From: Flavobacteriaceae bacterium
GTDB lineage: Bacteria > Bacteroidota > Bacteroidia > Flavobacteriales > Flavobacteriaceae
Length of the DNA stretch: 7,078 bases
NCBI GenBank assembly: GCA_013214275.1
Contig: JABSPP010000089.1
Coordinates: forward strand, 1 to 7,078
Direction: 5' to 3'
The notes below the pieces were generated by a model. The model worked only from the letters and a program-made list of their open reading frames with translations. It did not search any database and had not been told where the DNA came from. Position numbers and translations under genes: made by a program. Of this stretch, positions 6,053 through 7,078 are shown piece after piece (position 1 is the first letter of the stretch; every line of letters starts with the position of its first letter).

Positions 6053-6472
6053 TTAAGAATTTGCCTGTTGAGCGATTGCATATAATTTGATCTGTTTTAA
6101 CATGGAAATTAGTCCATTGGCACGTGTTGGAGATAAGTGCTCTTTTAGCCCAATTGCGTCAATAAATTCAGTATCGGCTGCTAGAATGTCTTTTGGTGTT
6201 TGATTGGTATAAACACGTAGCAAAAGCGCTACAAGACCTTTGGTTAAAATGGCATCGCTATCAGCAGTATAATGAATCCTATGATCTTCTAGCTTGGAAT
6301 GTAGCCATACTTTAGACTGACATCCTTTTATGATGTTCTCTTCAACCTTCAACTGATCATCAATCACAGGAAGAGATTTCCCCAATTCAATCAAATACTC
6401 ATATCGATCCATCCAGTCATCAAACATCTCAAACTCATCAATAATTTCTTTCTGTATCTCTTTAATTGTCAT
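6053..6472 (-). CDS. sufE: SufE family sulfur acceptor for Fe-S cluster assembly
   Basis: SufE takes persulfide sulfur from the cysteine desulfurase SufS and passes it to the SufBCD scaffold in the cytoplasm. The 139-residue product has the usual family length. The key site is IIKGCQSKVWL (47-57), where Cys51 is the sulfur-accepting cysteine, at the same position as in E. coli SufE. Other family marks are ILTKGLVALLLRVY (75-88) and LSPTRANGL (113-121). It is the first gene of a minus-strand operon with the DUF59 and DUF2480 genes, divergent from the PfkB kinase. No sufB, sufC, sufD or sufS is present in the window, so sufE here starts its own transcript rather than following sufS directly. 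A promoter-like element lies about 50-57 bp upstream of its start. Confidence 0.95.
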   Translation of the reverse strand: MTIKEIQKEIIDEFEMFDDWMDRYEYLIELGKSLPVIDDQLKVEENIIKGCQSKVWLHSKLEDHRIHYTADSDAILTKGLVALLLRVYTNQTPKDILAADTEFIDAIGLKEHLSPTRANGLISMLKQIKLYAIAQQANS

Positions 6473-6490
6473 TTTTAAAACTTATTTTTG
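6461..6490 (+). promoter_or_regulatory. Candidate promoter for the PfkB-family kinase gene
   Basis: TATTTTTG at 6483-6490 fits the TAnnTTTG -7 consensus. Eighteen nt upstream is TTTA (6461-6464), one base off the -33 TTTG. The -33 part would lie inside the first codons of sufE. Predicted transcription would begin near 6497, leaving a leader of about 50 nt. Confidence 0.35.
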
Positions 6491-6500
6491 ATCCTTTCAT

Positions 6501-6508
6501 GTGATCAC
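6501..6508. promoter_or_regulatory. 8-bp palindrome between divergent promoter elements
   Basis: GTGATCAC is a perfect palindrome about midway between the plus-strand -7 element (6483-6490) and the minus-strand -7 element (6522-6529). Its position over both expected transcription starts would suit an operator, but 8 bp is short and it may be chance. Confidence 0.25.
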
Positions 6509-6521
6509 TTTTAGCCACTTG

Positions 6522-6557
6522 CAAAATTACGACAAATAAAGATAAGAAATGAGCAAA
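6522..6557 (-). promoter_or_regulatory. Candidate promoter for sufE
   Basis: On the minus strand, 6529-6522 reads TAATTTTG, identical to the -7 element before DUF3078. A TTTG (6557-6554) lies 24 nt upstream, one nt beyond the usual 17-23 range, and overlaps the start of the kinase gene. Expected transcription start is near 6515, giving a leader of about 43 nt for sufE. Confidence 0.45.
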
Positions 6558-7078
6558 CTATTAGTTGTAGGTACAGTAGCTTTTGATGCCATTGAAACTC
6601 CATTTGGCAAAACAGATAAGATTTTAGGAGGATCTGGGACTTTTGTAGGACTAGCAGCAGCCCAATTCGGCATACAGACTGGAGTGGTTTCTGTGGTTGG
6701 GGGAGACTTCCCTCAATCCTACTTAGATATGATGAATTCTAAGGGAATGAACACAGATGGAGTTGAGATAGTAGAAGATGGAAAAACGTTCTTTTGGAGT
6801 GGTCGCTATCACAATGATATGAACTCCAGAGATACCTTGGTAACTGAACTCAATGTACTTGCAGATTTCAATCCTATAGTCCCCAAAGCGTACAAAGACG
6901 CAAGTATTGTGATGCTAGGAAATCTTCATACACTCATTCAGAATTCTGTTTTAGATCAGATGACCAAAAAACCTCAACTTACCATTTTAGACACCATGAA
7001 TTTTTGGATGAATACTGCATTAGAAGATTTATATACAGTACTAAAAAGAGTAGATGTGGTGGCCATCAATGACGAAGA
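6549..7078 (+). CDS. PfkB/ribokinase-family kinase, 3' end cut by the window
   Basis: Only the first 176 codons are present. The start MSKLLVVGTVAFDAIETPFG gives the usual first strand of the fold, followed by the glycine-rich substrate-binding motif GGSGTFVGLAAAQFG (27-41) and VVGGDFP (47-53). The sequence then shows DTMNFWM (about 151-157) and ends at VVAIND, where Asn174 begins the N-x-x-E magnesium/phosphate motif; the glutamate would be codon 177, cut after two bases. The catalytic GAGD-like motif lies outside the window. PfkB-family enzymes phosphorylate sugars or nucleosides with ATP in the cytoplasm; the substrate cannot be told here, though the sequence looks more like the adenosine-kinase/ribokinase side than phosphofructokinase. 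It is divergent from sufE across 76 bp. No Shine-Dalgarno is seen, only an A-rich stretch before the ATG. Confidence 0.9.
   Translation, partial: MSKLLVVGTVAFDAIETPFGKTDKILGGSGTFVGLAAAQFGIQTGVVSVVGGDFPQSYLDMMNSKGMNTDGVEIVEDGKTFFWSGRYHNDMNSRDTLVTELNVLADFNPIVPKAYKDASIVMLGNLHTLIQNSVLDQMTKKPQLTILDTMNFWMNTALEDLYTVLKRVDVVAINDE

Overview
The window comes from a bacterium of the phylum Bacteroidota, most likely a flavobacterium. The evidence is an AT-rich genome, several TAnnTTTG-type -7 promoter elements instead of TATAAT, few Shine-Dalgarno sites, a lipoprotein with acidic residues just after its lipidated cysteine, and two families (DUF3078 and DUF2480) that I know mainly from this phylum. No RNA genes, insertion sequences, CRISPR arrays or phage genes are visible.

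Left part (1-2772), plus strand: a 424-bp AT-rich region with no convincing gene, then a two-gene unit only 11 bp apart. The first gene encodes a small secreted protein that looks like an outer-membrane beta-barrel. The second encodes a 555-residue lipoprotein with a Gly/Ser linker between two uncharacterised domains. A strong intrinsic terminator (2740-2772) closes the unit. This is the accessory and least understood part of the window.

Middle (2882-4900), minus strand: a DUF3078 outer-membrane-type protein followed downstream by a CNNM/CBS-domain membrane protein of the CorC-related divalent-cation transporter group. The 87-bp gap between them holds an 18-codon hydrophobic ORF ending 5 nt before the CNNM start. 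The 276 bp upstream of DUF3078 hold its probable promoter. I see no clear terminator there for the operon that precedes it.

Right part (5177-6472), minus strand: sufE, a DUF59/MIP18-type Fe-S assembly protein and DUF2480, in transcription order. This is the tail of a SUF iron-sulfur assembly module. SufE receives persulfide sulfur from a SufS-type desulfurase, which is not in the window, and the DUF59 protein helps cluster maturation or delivery. DUF2480 is translationally coupled to the DUF59 gene and carries three cysteines, so a role in Fe-S metabolism is a reasonable guess. Divergent from sufE, and running off the right edge, is a PfkB-family kinase gene. The 76-bp gap between them contains promoter-like elements for both directions and an 8-bp palindrome.

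I found no clearly new multi-gene system. The best leads are the barrel/lipoprotein pair, the SUF-linked DUF2480, the leader-like ORF before the CNNM gene and the compact sufE/kinase promoter region.
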